Origin: Pseudobdellovibrionaceae bacterium | GTDB taxonomy: Bacteria; Bdellovibrionota; Bdellovibrionia; Bdellovibrionales; Bdellovibrionaceae | Reading direction: 5' to 3' | Assembly: GCA_019637915.1 (NCBI GenBank) | Contig: JAHBUV010000001.1 | Location: 2,636,565-2,700,564 of the forward strand | Length of the DNA: 64,000 nucleotides | Part shown: positions 45,615 through 56,116 of the stretch, piece by piece | Layout: every line of letters begins with the position of its first letter | How positions within the stretch are numbered: the first letter of the stretch is position 1 | The notes under the pieces: generated by a model | Databases searched by the model: none | The model's input: only the letters and a program-made list of their open reading frames with translations | Told to the model about the DNA's origin: nothing | Position numbers and translations under genes: made by a program

Positions 45615-46652
45615 TTAACGGCGCATCTTCTGTTTGCGCATCTGCCATTGTTCCAGGGCGTATTTGCGCATGTCCTCGATGTGGTCGAACTCATCGACGA
45701 TCTCGACGCCGAGCAGAGTTTCCACGGCGTCCTCCAGGGTCACGAGGCCGGTGGTGACGCCGTACTCGTCGATGGCGAGGGCGAGATGCTCTTTTTCGCG
45801 GATGAAGAAGTCCAGGGCCTGGGACACGGTCATGCGTTCCGGCACGGTGCTGATGGGCGTGGTGAGCTCGTTGATCCGGCGCTCGTGCTGATCGTGGGAC
45901 AGGGCCTCGAGGATCTGATAGCGATGGGTCATGCCGACGATGTTGTCGAGGCTGCCGTTGTAAACGGGCACCCGCGAAAAACGGATGGGCTTGTACTTGG
46001 CCATGACCTCTTCCACGGTCATGTCGCCTTCCAGGGCGAAGAACACCGAGCGCGGGGTCATGATGTCGGAGACGTACATCTTGTCGAGCATCAGCAGGTT
46101 TTTGATGATGTTCGATTCCTTGGTTTTGATCGAGCCCTCTTCGGCGCCGAGCTCGGCGGTCATGATGACCTCCTCGCGGGTGACCTCGGGATTCTCCGTG
46201 GCCGGCCGCAGGCGGCTGCTGAGCTTCTCACTGAGGAAAACGAAGGGGTAGAGCATGAGGATCAGGGTCTGCGCCATGTAGGCCGCGGCCGGGGCCAGGG
46301 TCTTCCAGTGGGAGGCGCCCAGGGACTTCGGGATGATCTCCGAGAAAATCAGGATGCAGAAGGTGAGCAGGACCGACGCGAGGGTCACCATGGAATCGCC
46401 GTAAAGGCTGTGCACCTGGTAGGCGATGGCGGCCGAGCCCAGAGTGTGGCAGATGGTGTTCATGGTGAGCACCGCGGACAGCGGGCGATCGATCTGCTCC
46501 GTCAGGTGCAGCAGCAAAGGACCGCTGCGGCGTTTTTGCTCGACGGCGACGGCCACATAGGCCGGGCTGATGGAGAGGATCACGGCCTCCAGCAAGGAGC
46601 AGGTGAACGAAATCAAGAGCACGAAAAACGCGAGAAGGAGAATGAGGGTCAT
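45615..46652 (-). CDS. CNNM/CorC-like membrane protein with CBS pair, short form
   Basis: A 345-aa inner membrane protein of the DUF21-CBS family, whose members are linked to Mg2+/Co2+ transport. The DUF21 region (residues 1-180) has about four hydrophobic segments and a CBS pair follows (about 205-325, with MTPRSVFFALEGD and DEYGVTTGLVTLEDAVE). The C-terminal CorC_HlyC domain found in many relatives is missing, so this is the short form. Confidence 0.88.
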   Translation of the reverse strand: MTLILLLAFFVLLISFTCSLLEAVILSISPAYVAVAVEQKRRSGPLLLHLTEQIDRPLSAVLTMNTICHTLGSAAIAYQVHSLYGDSMVTLASVLLTFCILIFSEIIPKSLGASHWKTLAPAAAYMAQTLILMLYPFVFLSEKLSSRLRPATENPEVTREEVIMTAELGAEEGSIKTKESNIIKNLLMLDKMYVSDIMTPRSVFFALEGDMTVEEVMAKYKPIRFSRVPVYNGSLDNIVGMTHRYQILEALSHDQHERRINELTTPISTVPERMTVSQALDFFIREKEHLALAIDEYGVTTGLVTLEDAVETLLGVEIVDEFDHIEDMRKYALEQWQMRKQKMRR

Positions 46653-46869
46653 GCTCGGGGAAAGCGGGGCTGAAGTTGAAGGTCATGCCGTGAGACGAAA
46701 GTTGGGCCCATTTGTTGGTCCAAGAATAGACCGGGCGGGAGGCTGTTGTCATGGGGCACTTGAGACATCAAAAAAATGAGATGAAGCAGGCTTTGGACAA
46801 GAATGCGACGATTAATTATAACCCATGAAAACCACACAGATATTGTCGATCTTATGAGAGAATAACAGT
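46653..46869. other. Intergenic region with one clear promoter
   Basis: Between the divergent CNNM-like gene and the tiny lipoprotein gene I see no larger gene. It should contain the leftward promoter of the CNNM-like gene, not recognised, and the rightward promoter at 46793-46821. Confidence 0.5.
46793..46821 (+). promoter_or_regulatory. Promoter of tiny lipoprotein gene
   Basis: TTGGAC (46793-46798) and TTATAA (46816-46821) are 17 bp apart; TATAAC with an 18-bp spacer is an alternative. This is one of the most AT-rich spots in the chromosomal part. Transcription would begin near 46828, about 40 bases before the ATG. Confidence 0.7.
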
Positions 46870-46962
46870 ATGCACAATTGGCGTAAGTATCTCATCTACG
46901 GACTGGGAATTTTGCTGGTGGCATGTTTGGGTTTCTTCCTCGAGTACGGCATCCCACATTGA
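46870..46962 (+). CDS. Tiny predicted lipoprotein or membrane peptide, 30 aa
   Basis: The peptide starts MHNWRKYLIYGLGILLVAC: a charged start, a hydrophobic core and the lipobox LVAC, so signal peptidase II could leave a mature lipopeptide of 12 residues. It may alternatively stay as a single membrane span. GAGAG lies upstream. The unit has its own promoter (46793-46821) and a terminator (46986-47013), which makes it a real transcription unit, although the transcript might act as an RNA instead. It resembles entericidin-type tiny lipoproteins in layout only. Confidence 0.5.
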   Translation: MHNWRKYLIYGLGILLVACLGFFLEYGIPH

Positions 46963-46985
46963 GCCAGTGACGATTTTCCCATAAA

Positions 46986-47013
46986 AAAAGGCCGACCTCG
47001 CGGCCGGCCTTTT
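46986..47013. terminator. Terminator between tiny gene and fusA
   Basis: AAAAGGCCG (46986-46994) and CGGCCTTTT (47005-47013) form a stem. On the minus strand it is followed by seven T residues and so should end fusA; on the plus strand four T residues follow, enough for a weaker end of the tiny gene. Confidence 0.85.
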
Positions 47014-47048
47014 GAAACGGTCTTTCTGCAAGACCCGCGAAAGTCGCC

Positions 47049-49160
<2,112 letters not shown>

Positions 49161-49330
49161 ATCTGGTCCCTCACTCCATTGGTCGTTATGTACAGGATTT
49201 ACAGAGTATTTTGGGTTACCAGATTCGTTCCGGTGAGTCCATCAAAGATTCCACCCCGCTGTGATAACGCGGTTGGGCGGAAATCCGCCCTCTCCTTGGA
49301 TCCGACCCGGTCGGCGCTTACCATTCCAGA

Positions 49331-50776
49331 GTGGATCTTCTCTCGGAACTGCGTCGCCATTTCCCCTTTGATTCCTTCCGGCCCGGCCAGGAGGAGGTGC
49401 TGCGCCGGCTGGCCGGCGGGGACTCGGTCCTGGCTTTGATGCCGACCGGGGCCGGGAAGAGTTTGCTTTACCAGTTCGAAGCCAAGACCTCGCCGGGCCT
49501 GGTTCTGGTCATCTCGCCCCTGATCGCTTTGATGCAGGATCAGACGGAAAAAGCCCGGGAGCTGGGCATCGAGGCCACTTTCATCAACTCCTCCTTGTCC
49601 CGGGAGGAACGCGAGAAACGCCAAAACCGCCTCGCCCGGGGCGATTTCCGCCTGTTGTTCGTCACGCCGGAGCGTTTTCGGCGGCCGGGTTTCCGCGACT
49701 GCCTGCGCGGGCGCGAGATCTCGTTGTTCGTCGTCGACGAGGCCCACTGCATTTCCTTGTGGGGGCATGATTTCCGGCCGGACTACTCCAAATTGGGGGA
49801 GCTGCGCCGCGAATTCGGCGATCCGCGCACCCTGGCGGTGACGGCGACCGCCACCCCCGAAGTGCAGAAAGACATCGTGCGGGTGCTGGGGCTGGAAGGC
49901 CGCATGGAGATTTTCTCCACCGGTCTGGAGCGGCCCAATCTGTCGCTGAACGTTCGCGACTGTTACGGCCTCGAGGAAAAAACCGCCGTCTTGGTCGAAG
50001 AACTGAAAAAAAATCCCGGCACCACCATTGTCTATTTCACCTTGATCGACACGCTTCGCCAGGTGTCGCGGGCGTTGGCGAAAGAAGGCTTTCGTCATCT
50101 CACCTATCATGGTGACCTGCCCGCGGATCAGCGCCGCAAGAACTTGAAGATCTTCATGAAGGACCAGGCGCCGTTGATGCTGGCGACGCCGGCCTTCGGG
50201 CTCGGCATCGATCGACCGGACGTGCGCTCACTGGTGCACATGGAATTGCCGGGGAGCCTCGAGGCCTACTTCCAGGAGGTCGGGCGGGCCGGTCGCGACG
50301 GGGGGATCTCCCGCGGCCTGCTGCTCTTCGATGAGGAGTCGGACACCGCCGTGCAGATGGAATTCCTGAAGTGGGGCAATCCGGAGGCGGCTTTTTTGCG
50401 CCGGCTCTACGATCTGATCGAGAGCCGTCGCGCCGAAGTGGACCAGGGCGGTTTCGATTTCCTGCGCGAGCAGATGTCCTTCAAGAACCGCCGCGACTTC
50501 CGCGTCGAGGCGGGCGTCAACATTCTCGAGCGCTGGGGCTGCCTGGCCAAGACCGAAACGCCTTTTCCGTGGACGGCGATGGAGCCGCCGACCGATGAGA
50601 TGATCCGCGACGAGAAAATGCCGGAGCGCCTGAAGAATCTCAGCATGAAGCTGCTTTTGGTCCTGCGCTGGGCGAAGGACACGGACGAGTGCCGCATGAG
50701 GCGCATCCTGGAGTACTTCGGCGCCGCGGGGAAAGACTGCGGCCTTTGCGACGTCTGCCGCGGGGAGGCCGGGTGA
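49331..50776 (+). CDS. recQ: RecQ-family DNA helicase, short form
   Basis: ATP-dependent 3'-5' helicase of 481 aa. Walker A is MPTGAGKSLLYQ, the DEAH box is VVDEAHCISLWGHDFRPDY, and motif VI is QEVGRAGRDG. A zinc-binding end is hinted at by CRMRRILEYFG and CGLCDVC. The HRDC domain is absent. GTG 49331 is the best start but no clear ribosome site precedes it. It is the first gene of an operon with aat. Confidence 0.92.
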   Translation: MDLLSELRRHFPFDSFRPGQEEVLRRLAGGDSVLALMPTGAGKSLLYQFEAKTSPGLVLVISPLIALMQDQTEKARELGIEATFINSSLSREEREKRQNRLARGDFRLLFVTPERFRRPGFRDCLRGREISLFVVDEAHCISLWGHDFRPDYSKLGELRREFGDPRTLAVTATATPEVQKDIVRVLGLEGRMEIFSTGLERPNLSLNVRDCYGLEEKTAVLVEELKKNPGTTIVYFTLIDTLRQVSRALAKEGFRHLTYHGDLPADQRRKNLKIFMKDQAPLMLATPAFGLGIDRPDVRSLVHMELPGSLEAYFQEVGRAGRDGGISRGLLLFDEESDTAVQMEFLKWGNPEAAFLRRLYDLIESRRAEVDQGGFDFLREQMSFKNRRDFRVEAGVNILERWGCLAKTETPFPWTAMEPPTDEMIRDEKMPERLKNLSMKLLLVLRWAKDTDECRMRRILEYFGAAGKDCGLCDVCRGEAG

Positions 50777-51453
50777 TTCCGGACAAGGGATTCGTGTCCA
50801 CGCTGGAGTTCCCGGATCCGCACGCAACCTGGGTGGACGGCCTCGTCGCCGTCGGCGGCCGCGCGGACGTCGGCACCCTCTACCACGCTTACAGCCGCGG
50901 TATTTTCCCCTGGCCGCAGGAAGGCATGCCGATGCTGTGGTTCTCCCCGGAGGAGCGCGGCGTGCTGGTGTTCGATGAGCTGCACGTGCCGAAACGCCTG
51001 CAGCGCGATCTGGAGCGCGACGAGGGTTTGCGCTACTCGCGCGACGAGGCCTTCGCGGCCGTCATCGCCGCCTGCCGCGATCAAAAACGCCCCGGCCAGC
51101 AAGGCACGTGGATTTTGCCCGGCATGATCGAGGCGTACCTGAATTTCCACCGCGCCGGTTTCGTGCGCAGTTTCGAGGTCTGGCGGGGGGCGGAGCTGGT
51201 AGGCGGCCTGTACGGCGTGCTGGTCGAGGGCGTGTTCTCGGGGGAGAGCATGTTCCACCGCGAAACCGACGCCTCGAAAAAAGCCCTGGTGTACGCGGTG
51301 AGCGAGCTGCAGGCCGAGGGGCTCGACTGGATGGACACGCAGATGGTGACGCCCGTCGTGCAGTCCCTCGGCGGCCGCACGATCCCGCGGGAAGAGTACT
51401 TGCGTTGGATGAAGAAATCACAACTCGCCTGGAACCGTCCCGGCCGGCGATGA
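50773..51453 (+). CDS. aat: Leucyl/phenylalanyl-tRNA-protein transferase
   Basis: Adds Leu or Phe to N-terminal Arg or Lys, marking proteins for ClpAP through ClpS. The 226-aa protein shows GIFPWPQEGMPMLWFSPEE and LVEGVFSGESMFHRETDASK, both family signatures. GTG 50773 overlaps the recQ stop as GTGA and has GGGGAGG upstream; a longer frame would run far into recQ. Its stop overlaps an in-frame ATG of the next gene. Confidence 0.93.
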   Translation: MIPDKGFVSTLEFPDPHATWVDGLVAVGGRADVGTLYHAYSRGIFPWPQEGMPMLWFSPEERGVLVFDELHVPKRLQRDLERDEGLRYSRDEAFAAVIAACRDQKRPGQQGTWILPGMIEAYLNFHRAGFVRSFEVWRGAELVGGLYGVLVEGVFSGESMFHRETDASKKALVYAVSELQAEGLDWMDTQMVTPVVQSLGGRTIPREEYLRWMKKSQLAWNRPGRR

Positions 51454-51473
51454 TCGACGAGGGGAGAGGCGCG

Positions 51474-52607
51474 ATGAAATCCTTCTTGAAAAGCCTGTTG
51501 CTGATTCTGGTGCTCCTTGGCGTGGCGGCCGCCGGGATTTTCCTGGTGAATTTCCGCGACGAGAGCCTGCTGCCGGAATTGGCCGTGCATTTCACCGAGC
51601 GCCCCGTGCTGGCCGGTCGCGACCGTGAGACCCTGGCCCTGTGGATGGGCTACGGCCATCTCAGCCCCGCGGGCGAGGGCGAAAAATTCCTGCGCGTCAT
51701 CGAATCGCTGCCGGTCGGGCCTTTGCGCGAGATCAGCCGCCGCCTGCGTGATGCGGGTTGGGGGGTCAGCTCTTCGCGCACCCTGGCCGGCGAAGAGGAA
51801 CTGGTCCGCCAGCTGCGCGAGCTTTATGGCCGCGGCGGCGTCGATCTCCGCCCTTTGATCGGCACCGGCGTCAGTTTCAGCTTTCCCTCGATGTCCCGTT
51901 GGGCGGAGGGCCATCGCGCCTGGCTGCGCGACGTGGAAAGCCGCGGCCAGAAGCTGCCCTCGGCGGCCTCTGAGGAGCTGCGCCAGGCGGTGACCTTCCT
52001 GCGGGGGCTTTTGTCCTCCGAGAGCGTGTTCCTGGTGAAGGACATGGCGTTGACGAACCTGCACCTGACGGCGCAGTCGCTGAATGAGCTGGTGCGCTCC
52101 CATCCCGAGTGGGCGGCGCGCTTGTCCGATGATTTCCTGGGCTCGTTGCGCATCAAGAAGGACATCCCGTCTTTCCTGGAGGATTCCAAGGTGGGCGAAG
52201 TGAAGGACTTCGCGATGATGATCGACGAGGCCATGCCGGACCTGGCGCCGACGGGCCCCTCGTCCCGGGCGCCGAAGCTGATCACGGCCCTGACCTACTC
52301 CCTGCTGCAGAAGAACAAAACCCTCAATTGGGTCTGGACCATCGAGGGCGAAGAGCTGGCGTCGACCTGCCAGCGACCGCCGCAGGAGATGTGCTCGCCG
52401 ACCTATGATGAAGTCACGGCCTCGGGGCCGCGCTGGCTGGTGAACCCCACGGGCCGGACGTTCGTGAAACTGGTCACGCCGAAGCTGCGCAACATGACGG
52501 CGAAGTGGAACGAGAAGGCCGGCAAGATCGAGGCCATCGTGCAGCGCCTGGAAGAAGCAAAAAAGCTTTCACCGGCGAAGGTGAAAGCTTTTTTGGGGGA
52601 GACTTGA
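51474..52607 (+). CDS. Hypothetical secreted or membrane-anchored protein, 377 aa
   Basis: An N-terminal hydrophobic segment (SLLLILVLLGVAAAGIFLV) forms a signal anchor, followed by a mainly helical periplasmic domain of about 345 residues. No family is recognised. ATG 51474 has GGGGAGAG upstream; ATG 51450, overlapping the aat stop, is a possible alternative that adds 8 residues. The last 16 codons contain a perfect terminator hairpin. Confidence 0.7.
   Translation: MKSFLKSLLLILVLLGVAAAGIFLVNFRDESLLPELAVHFTERPVLAGRDRETLALWMGYGHLSPAGEGEKFLRVIESLPVGPLREISRRLRDAGWGVSSSRTLAGEEELVRQLRELYGRGGVDLRPLIGTGVSFSFPSMSRWAEGHRAWLRDVESRGQKLPSAASEELRQAVTFLRGLLSSESVFLVKDMALTNLHLTAQSLNELVRSHPEWAARLSDDFLGSLRIKKDIPSFLEDSKVGEVKDFAMMIDEAMPDLAPTGPSSRAPKLITALTYSLLQKNKTLNWVWTIEGEELASTCQRPPQEMCSPTYDEVTASGPRWLVNPTGRTFVKLVTPKLRNMTAKWNEKAGKIEAIVQRLEEAKKLSPAKVKAFLGET
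52559..52594 (+). terminator. Intrinsic terminator inside the coding end
   Basis: Perfect 15-bp arms (AAAAAAGCTTTCACC at 52559-52573 and GGTGAAAGCTTTTTT at 52580-52594) around GGCGAA, with the T-tract in the right arm. The stop codon of the gene lies 11 bases further on. Confidence 0.9.
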
Positions 52608-52622
52608 GGGTTTTTAAAGCCC

Positions 52623-53723
52623 TTATTTCCTTCTCGGCGGCTTGCGGCCCGGGGGCGGCTTATTCGGCTGGGAAGGTCGTCCTGCCTGCGGCGGCGGCGG
52701 GCAGTTCGTCACGCGTTTCATGGAGAGCACGCCGGTCTGCCCCAAGTTGATGTTTGTATGTGTCCCCGTCAATTGTCTCAGCGTCGGCTGGTTGTTGCTG
52801 TCCGAGAACGTGGCACTGATTTCCACCGTGTAGGGAGTGAAGGTGCCGCCGCCACCGCCGCCGGGGACCGTGCTGTCCCGAGAGGTCAAAAACACCGTGC
52901 TGGGAGTGGCATTGATATTATAAGTGACGTTCAATGTGCGGCGCAGGCTGTCCGTCGTGACGTCGTAACGGCGGTAAAAAGCCTTCAGCACAGGGCGGAA
53001 CCGGCCCGAAGCGGTGGCCGTGTCCGTGATGAAGAAGTTCAGGCACACTCCGAAAGTCTTCTTATCAGCGCCCACGCCCTCGACAACATTGCCGTAGAAA
53101 TTCCCCTCGACGCTTTGGTATTGGCGGCGCAGAAGGGCGTTGTAGCGATCCTCGCTGTCCTGCTCGCTGCCGCTGCTGGGGCCGGCCCGTTTCGTCAGGA
53201 CCATGTTGCCGACAATGTATCCACGAGCGCGCAGGATGCCTTGAATCGTCGTTCCGTTGTAGCGCAAATTCATGGAAATCAGGTCGTCCGGGCTGGCCGC
53301 GGCGCCAGGCTGGGCCCCGCTCCCTTGCCCCTGTCCTCCAAAACCGCCTTGAACACGATCTTGGCTGGTCAGAAGAATGAGGCCCGTGTCTTCGTGATAG
53401 ACACCGACGAAGCTTTGATCTGGATAGCGTGCGTCCGTGGTGGAGTACAAAGTGGCGCGAGGTTCGGCGCGCAAGATCGGGTCGCCGGCGCCGTTGTTTC
53501 CTCCGGTCGGGGCCAAACCTTCCGCGATGAGCATCTCGACACCGATGTTTTGGGTGCCTCTGGTCAGAGTTCCGGTCCAGAGACCCAGAATGGGCACGAG
53601 GCGCGCTTGCGTGGCTTCGAGATCACGCTGGGAGCGGTTATTGACGTCGCGGTCATCATCGGGGAATGCGCAGGCTCCCAGGCTCAATGCCACCAAAATG
53701 GCGAAAATGAAACGGAGATTCAT
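52623..53723 (-). CDS. Hypothetical lipoprotein, 366 aa
   Basis: A signal peptide with lipobox LGACAFP (Cys18) precedes a beta-rich domain and a Pro/Gly-rich, basic C-terminus (PGRKPPRRK end). A Gly run (VPGGGGGGTFTP) interrupts the second half. No family is recognised. It overlaps the TolC-like gene by four bases (ATGA type), so it probably belongs to that operon and may lie at the outer membrane with it. Confidence 0.68.
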   Translation of the reverse strand: MNLRFIFAILVALSLGACAFPDDDRDVNNRSQRDLEATQARLVPILGLWTGTLTRGTQNIGVEMLIAEGLAPTGGNNGAGDPILRAEPRATLYSTTDARYPDQSFVGVYHEDTGLILLTSQDRVQGGFGGQGQGSGAQPGAAASPDDLISMNLRYNGTTIQGILRARGYIVGNMVLTKRAGPSSGSEQDSEDRYNALLRRQYQSVEGNFYGNVVEGVGADKKTFGVCLNFFITDTATASGRFRPVLKAFYRRYDVTTDSLRRTLNVTYNINATPSTVFLTSRDSTVPGGGGGGTFTPYTVEISATFSDSNNQPTLRQLTGTHTNINLGQTGVLSMKRVTNCPPPPQAGRPSQPNKPPPGRKPPRRK

Positions 53724-55141
53724 GGGTTCTCCTCTTTCTGGTCCGGAATGAGTTCATCCCGGGCGGCCGCCCATTCATTCAGGGCGATCTGGTAATCACC
53801 GAGCGCGCGGATGGCCTGCACTTCGGTGGAGTAAAGCAAGTTCATTGCGTCGATTAAAAAGCGAATATCCGTACGGCCTTGATTGTAGGAACGAGTGAGT
53901 TCGGTCACGGCTCTTTGGCTGAATTCACGTTGTCGCATCGAAGACTGCGCGATCGTGTAGGTCGTGCCGACGCGGCGTTCAGCATTGAGGATGCGGTCGC
54001 GCAACTCATTGCGGATTCGGGTCAGCTTGGTTTCTTCCAGCGACAGAGCGGCTTTCTTTGCCCGAATATCCTCGGGAAGCACGCCGGAGCCAAAGTTGTA
54101 CTGAAACTTCAGGCCGACATAGACTTTGGGATGATTGCCGGAGGATAATTCAGCATAGGATTTATCTCCGGTGTCATCCACGCCCGTGGCGTTGTATTTG
54201 CCGACCAGATTGAGAGTCGGGCGGCGATTCGATTCAGCCACCGTGACGCCTTCTTTCGCGGCGCTGACCAGTAAATTCTGCGATTGCAGCGGCCGCAGGT
54301 TGTCGATGGGCTTTTCGGAGAGCTTCGGGACCGGAGGCAGCTCTTTCGGAACGATGAAATCGACTTCCGTGCCGGGTGGAAGCGCCAGGAGAGTGTTCAA
54401 GTCGTCCAGCGACTGCAGGTAGGTCTGCGAAGCGGTTTTCACTTCCTGAACCTTGCCTTCATATTCGGCTTGTATCTGGGAGAGCTCCCCCGGGTTGGCA
54501 TAACCCAGGCTGTTCTTGCGGCGGACAGAGGACACGAGTTTTTCATAGCGCTCGCGGGTCGCCATGGATTCACGGAAATTTTCTTGCGCGACGTAAGTGT
54601 TCCAGAACTGCTGGAGCGAACTCAGCACCACGTCCTGCAGTTCATTCGTGCGCAACTTCATGTTGGATTTGTACGTGTAATCGGCTTGCGCGATCTTGGC
54701 GCGGTCACCCTGGCCGAAAAAGTTCCCGAGCAGGCTTTGTTCCAAAGTGAGGCCCATGTTGTCCATCGTGCTTTGAGGGGGGAGAGTGGTGTTCACCACA
54801 TTCGCTTTCTGCGAAGTGCGGCCCAGCTGGAAAGTCAGGGACGTTCCGCTCAGCAGGAGCTTCGAGAGCGAAACGGTGGTTATATAGCGTTCGTATTTGT
54901 TGTCTTCCTGCTGGGTGAGGCTTTGGTTGCGATCGTGCTCATAGCCGCTTTCCACCAACAACTTCCAATCGGTCAAGGAAGTCGTTTGCAAAAGGGGAAG
55001 GCGCGACTGCTCGTACTTGTAGGAGACTTCCTTGGTCTTCGGACCTTGTTTCAGCACCAGTTCAGCCACGTCTTTCTGTGAAAGCGTGATTTTCTCGGCG
55101 GCGAAAACAGTGGAGAGAAGGAACAAAAAAAGATTTACCAC
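53720..55141 (-). CDS. TolC-family outer membrane protein
   Basis: A 473-aa protein with a signal peptide (to about residue 15), long coiled helices and the duplicated TolC/OEP pattern (ARERYEKLVSS-like helices and ELTRSYNQGRTDIRFLID). Such proteins form the outer membrane duct of efflux pumps or type I secretion. It is the middle gene of a leftward operon. The partner pump may be the divergent RND gene, or a more distant one. Confidence 0.87.
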   Translation of the reverse strand: MVNLFLFLLSTVFAAEKITLSQKDVAELVLKQGPKTKEVSYKYEQSRLPLLQTTSLTDWKLLVESGYEHDRNQSLTQQEDNKYERYITTVSLSKLLLSGTSLTFQLGRTSQKANVVNTTLPPQSTMDNMGLTLEQSLLGNFFGQGDRAKIAQADYTYKSNMKLRTNELQDVVLSSLQQFWNTYVAQENFRESMATRERYEKLVSSVRRKNSLGYANPGELSQIQAEYEGKVQEVKTASQTYLQSLDDLNTLLALPPGTEVDFIVPKELPPVPKLSEKPIDNLRPLQSQNLLVSAAKEGVTVAESNRRPTLNLVGKYNATGVDDTGDKSYAELSSGNHPKVYVGLKFQYNFGSGVLPEDIRAKKAALSLEETKLTRIRNELRDRILNAERRVGTTYTIAQSSMRQREFSQRAVTELTRSYNQGRTDIRFLIDAMNLLYSTEVQAIRALGDYQIALNEWAAARDELIPDQKEENP

Positions 55142-55917
55142 ATGACCCTCGTGCTGATGCTGAAGTTGCCGGACTGGAGTTGGATGCGGCTATCGCGGTT
55201 CACCAAAGAGCGCTGCGTTTGCTCCGCGCCGACTCCCCAATCTTGATTGAGCCAGTAAGTGGCGCCCACGGTCCAGGCTTGATATCGGCCTTCGTCCGTG
55301 AAATTCGCCGCATCGTTGGTGGCGGATTGAGCGTAGCTGACGAGGCCCTCGCCGTAACCGAGGTTGAACTCCCAGGAGGGAAGCCGCTGCCAAGTATATC
55401 CTCCCAGGAGAGTCACGCCGGCCAAGGTTGTGGTGAGCCGGCTGTTGGCGGCTTTGGCGCCGGTGACGAAGAAGACATCCGTTTTTTGCGTGGAGTATCC
55501 GCCTTCCAGGCGCAGGGTGGCATTCCATTTGGCCGCCTGGGTTTCATGCACTTTGCGGCGCACTCCCACTTCCAAAAAGGGAGTCATCATTGAAGAAGTA
55601 CCGTCTAAGCGAAAGCTCTGGCCGTTCGCCATTTTGCTTTCACCTTGAGCCTGGAGGTTCTGCACCCGCAAACCCAGCAGCCACTTCCACGGCGAATCGT
55701 CCGGACGAAGGCCCGGGTCCTCGAGGCGCAGCACGCCGCTGTCGTTCACGCGGGCGTCGGTGGCGTTTTGGGACTTCACGCCGTCGGTGTTGATTTCCTC
55801 GTGGGCTTTTTCAAGCAGGTTCACGACGGCGGGAGGCGCGGATTTTTTCGCGGCGGGTTTTGCGAGGGCCGGAGCGCTGAGGAGGGACACCAACGTCAAA
55901 GAGAGAAGAGCTTTCAT
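55135..55917 (-). CDS. Outer membrane-type hypothetical protein, 260 aa
   Basis: A signal peptide (ending ALA, residue 19) and a Lys/Ala-rich linker precede a domain of alternating hydrophobic and polar residues ending in RVMW, with the final aromatic residue usual for a beta-barrel. I infer an eight- to ten-stranded barrel. It overlaps the TolC-like gene by 7 bases and is the first gene of the leftward operon. Confidence 0.7.
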   Translation of the reverse strand: MKALLSLTLVSLLSAPALAKPAAKKSAPPAVVNLLEKAHEEINTDGVKSQNATDARVNDSGVLRLEDPGLRPDDSPWKWLLGLRVQNLQAQGESKMANGQSFRLDGTSSMMTPFLEVGVRRKVHETQAAKWNATLRLEGGYSTQKTDVFFVTGAKAANSRLTTTLAGVTLLGGYTWQRLPSWEFNLGYGEGLVSYAQSATNDAANFTDEGRYQAWTVGATYWLNQDWGVGAEQTQRSLVNRDSRIQLQSGNFSISTRVMW

Positions 55918-56116
55918 CTGTCACCTCGAATGAATTCATGAAAATTAGGATTGTCGACGTGGAATGTCAATGGGCGCCATGGAATGTGAGCGAATTAAAC
56001 ATTTGTTTGAATTTAAAAACTTCTGAAGCTGGAACCAGGCGGGAACGGTCTGCGGGGCGTTGAAAATACTTCAAGAATCGGTGGCGGGCATGAAGGCTTT
56101 TCCCTAGAATTTCAAT
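55918..56116. other. Divergent intergenic region between barrel gene and RND gene
   Basis: This 199-bp AT-richer gap should hold the promoters of both the leftward barrel-tolC operon and the rightward RND gene. I see no convincing hexamer pairs. A short dyad TTGAA/TTCAA lies near 56063-56077, and no ribosome site stands ahead of the RND ATG. Confidence 0.4.
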
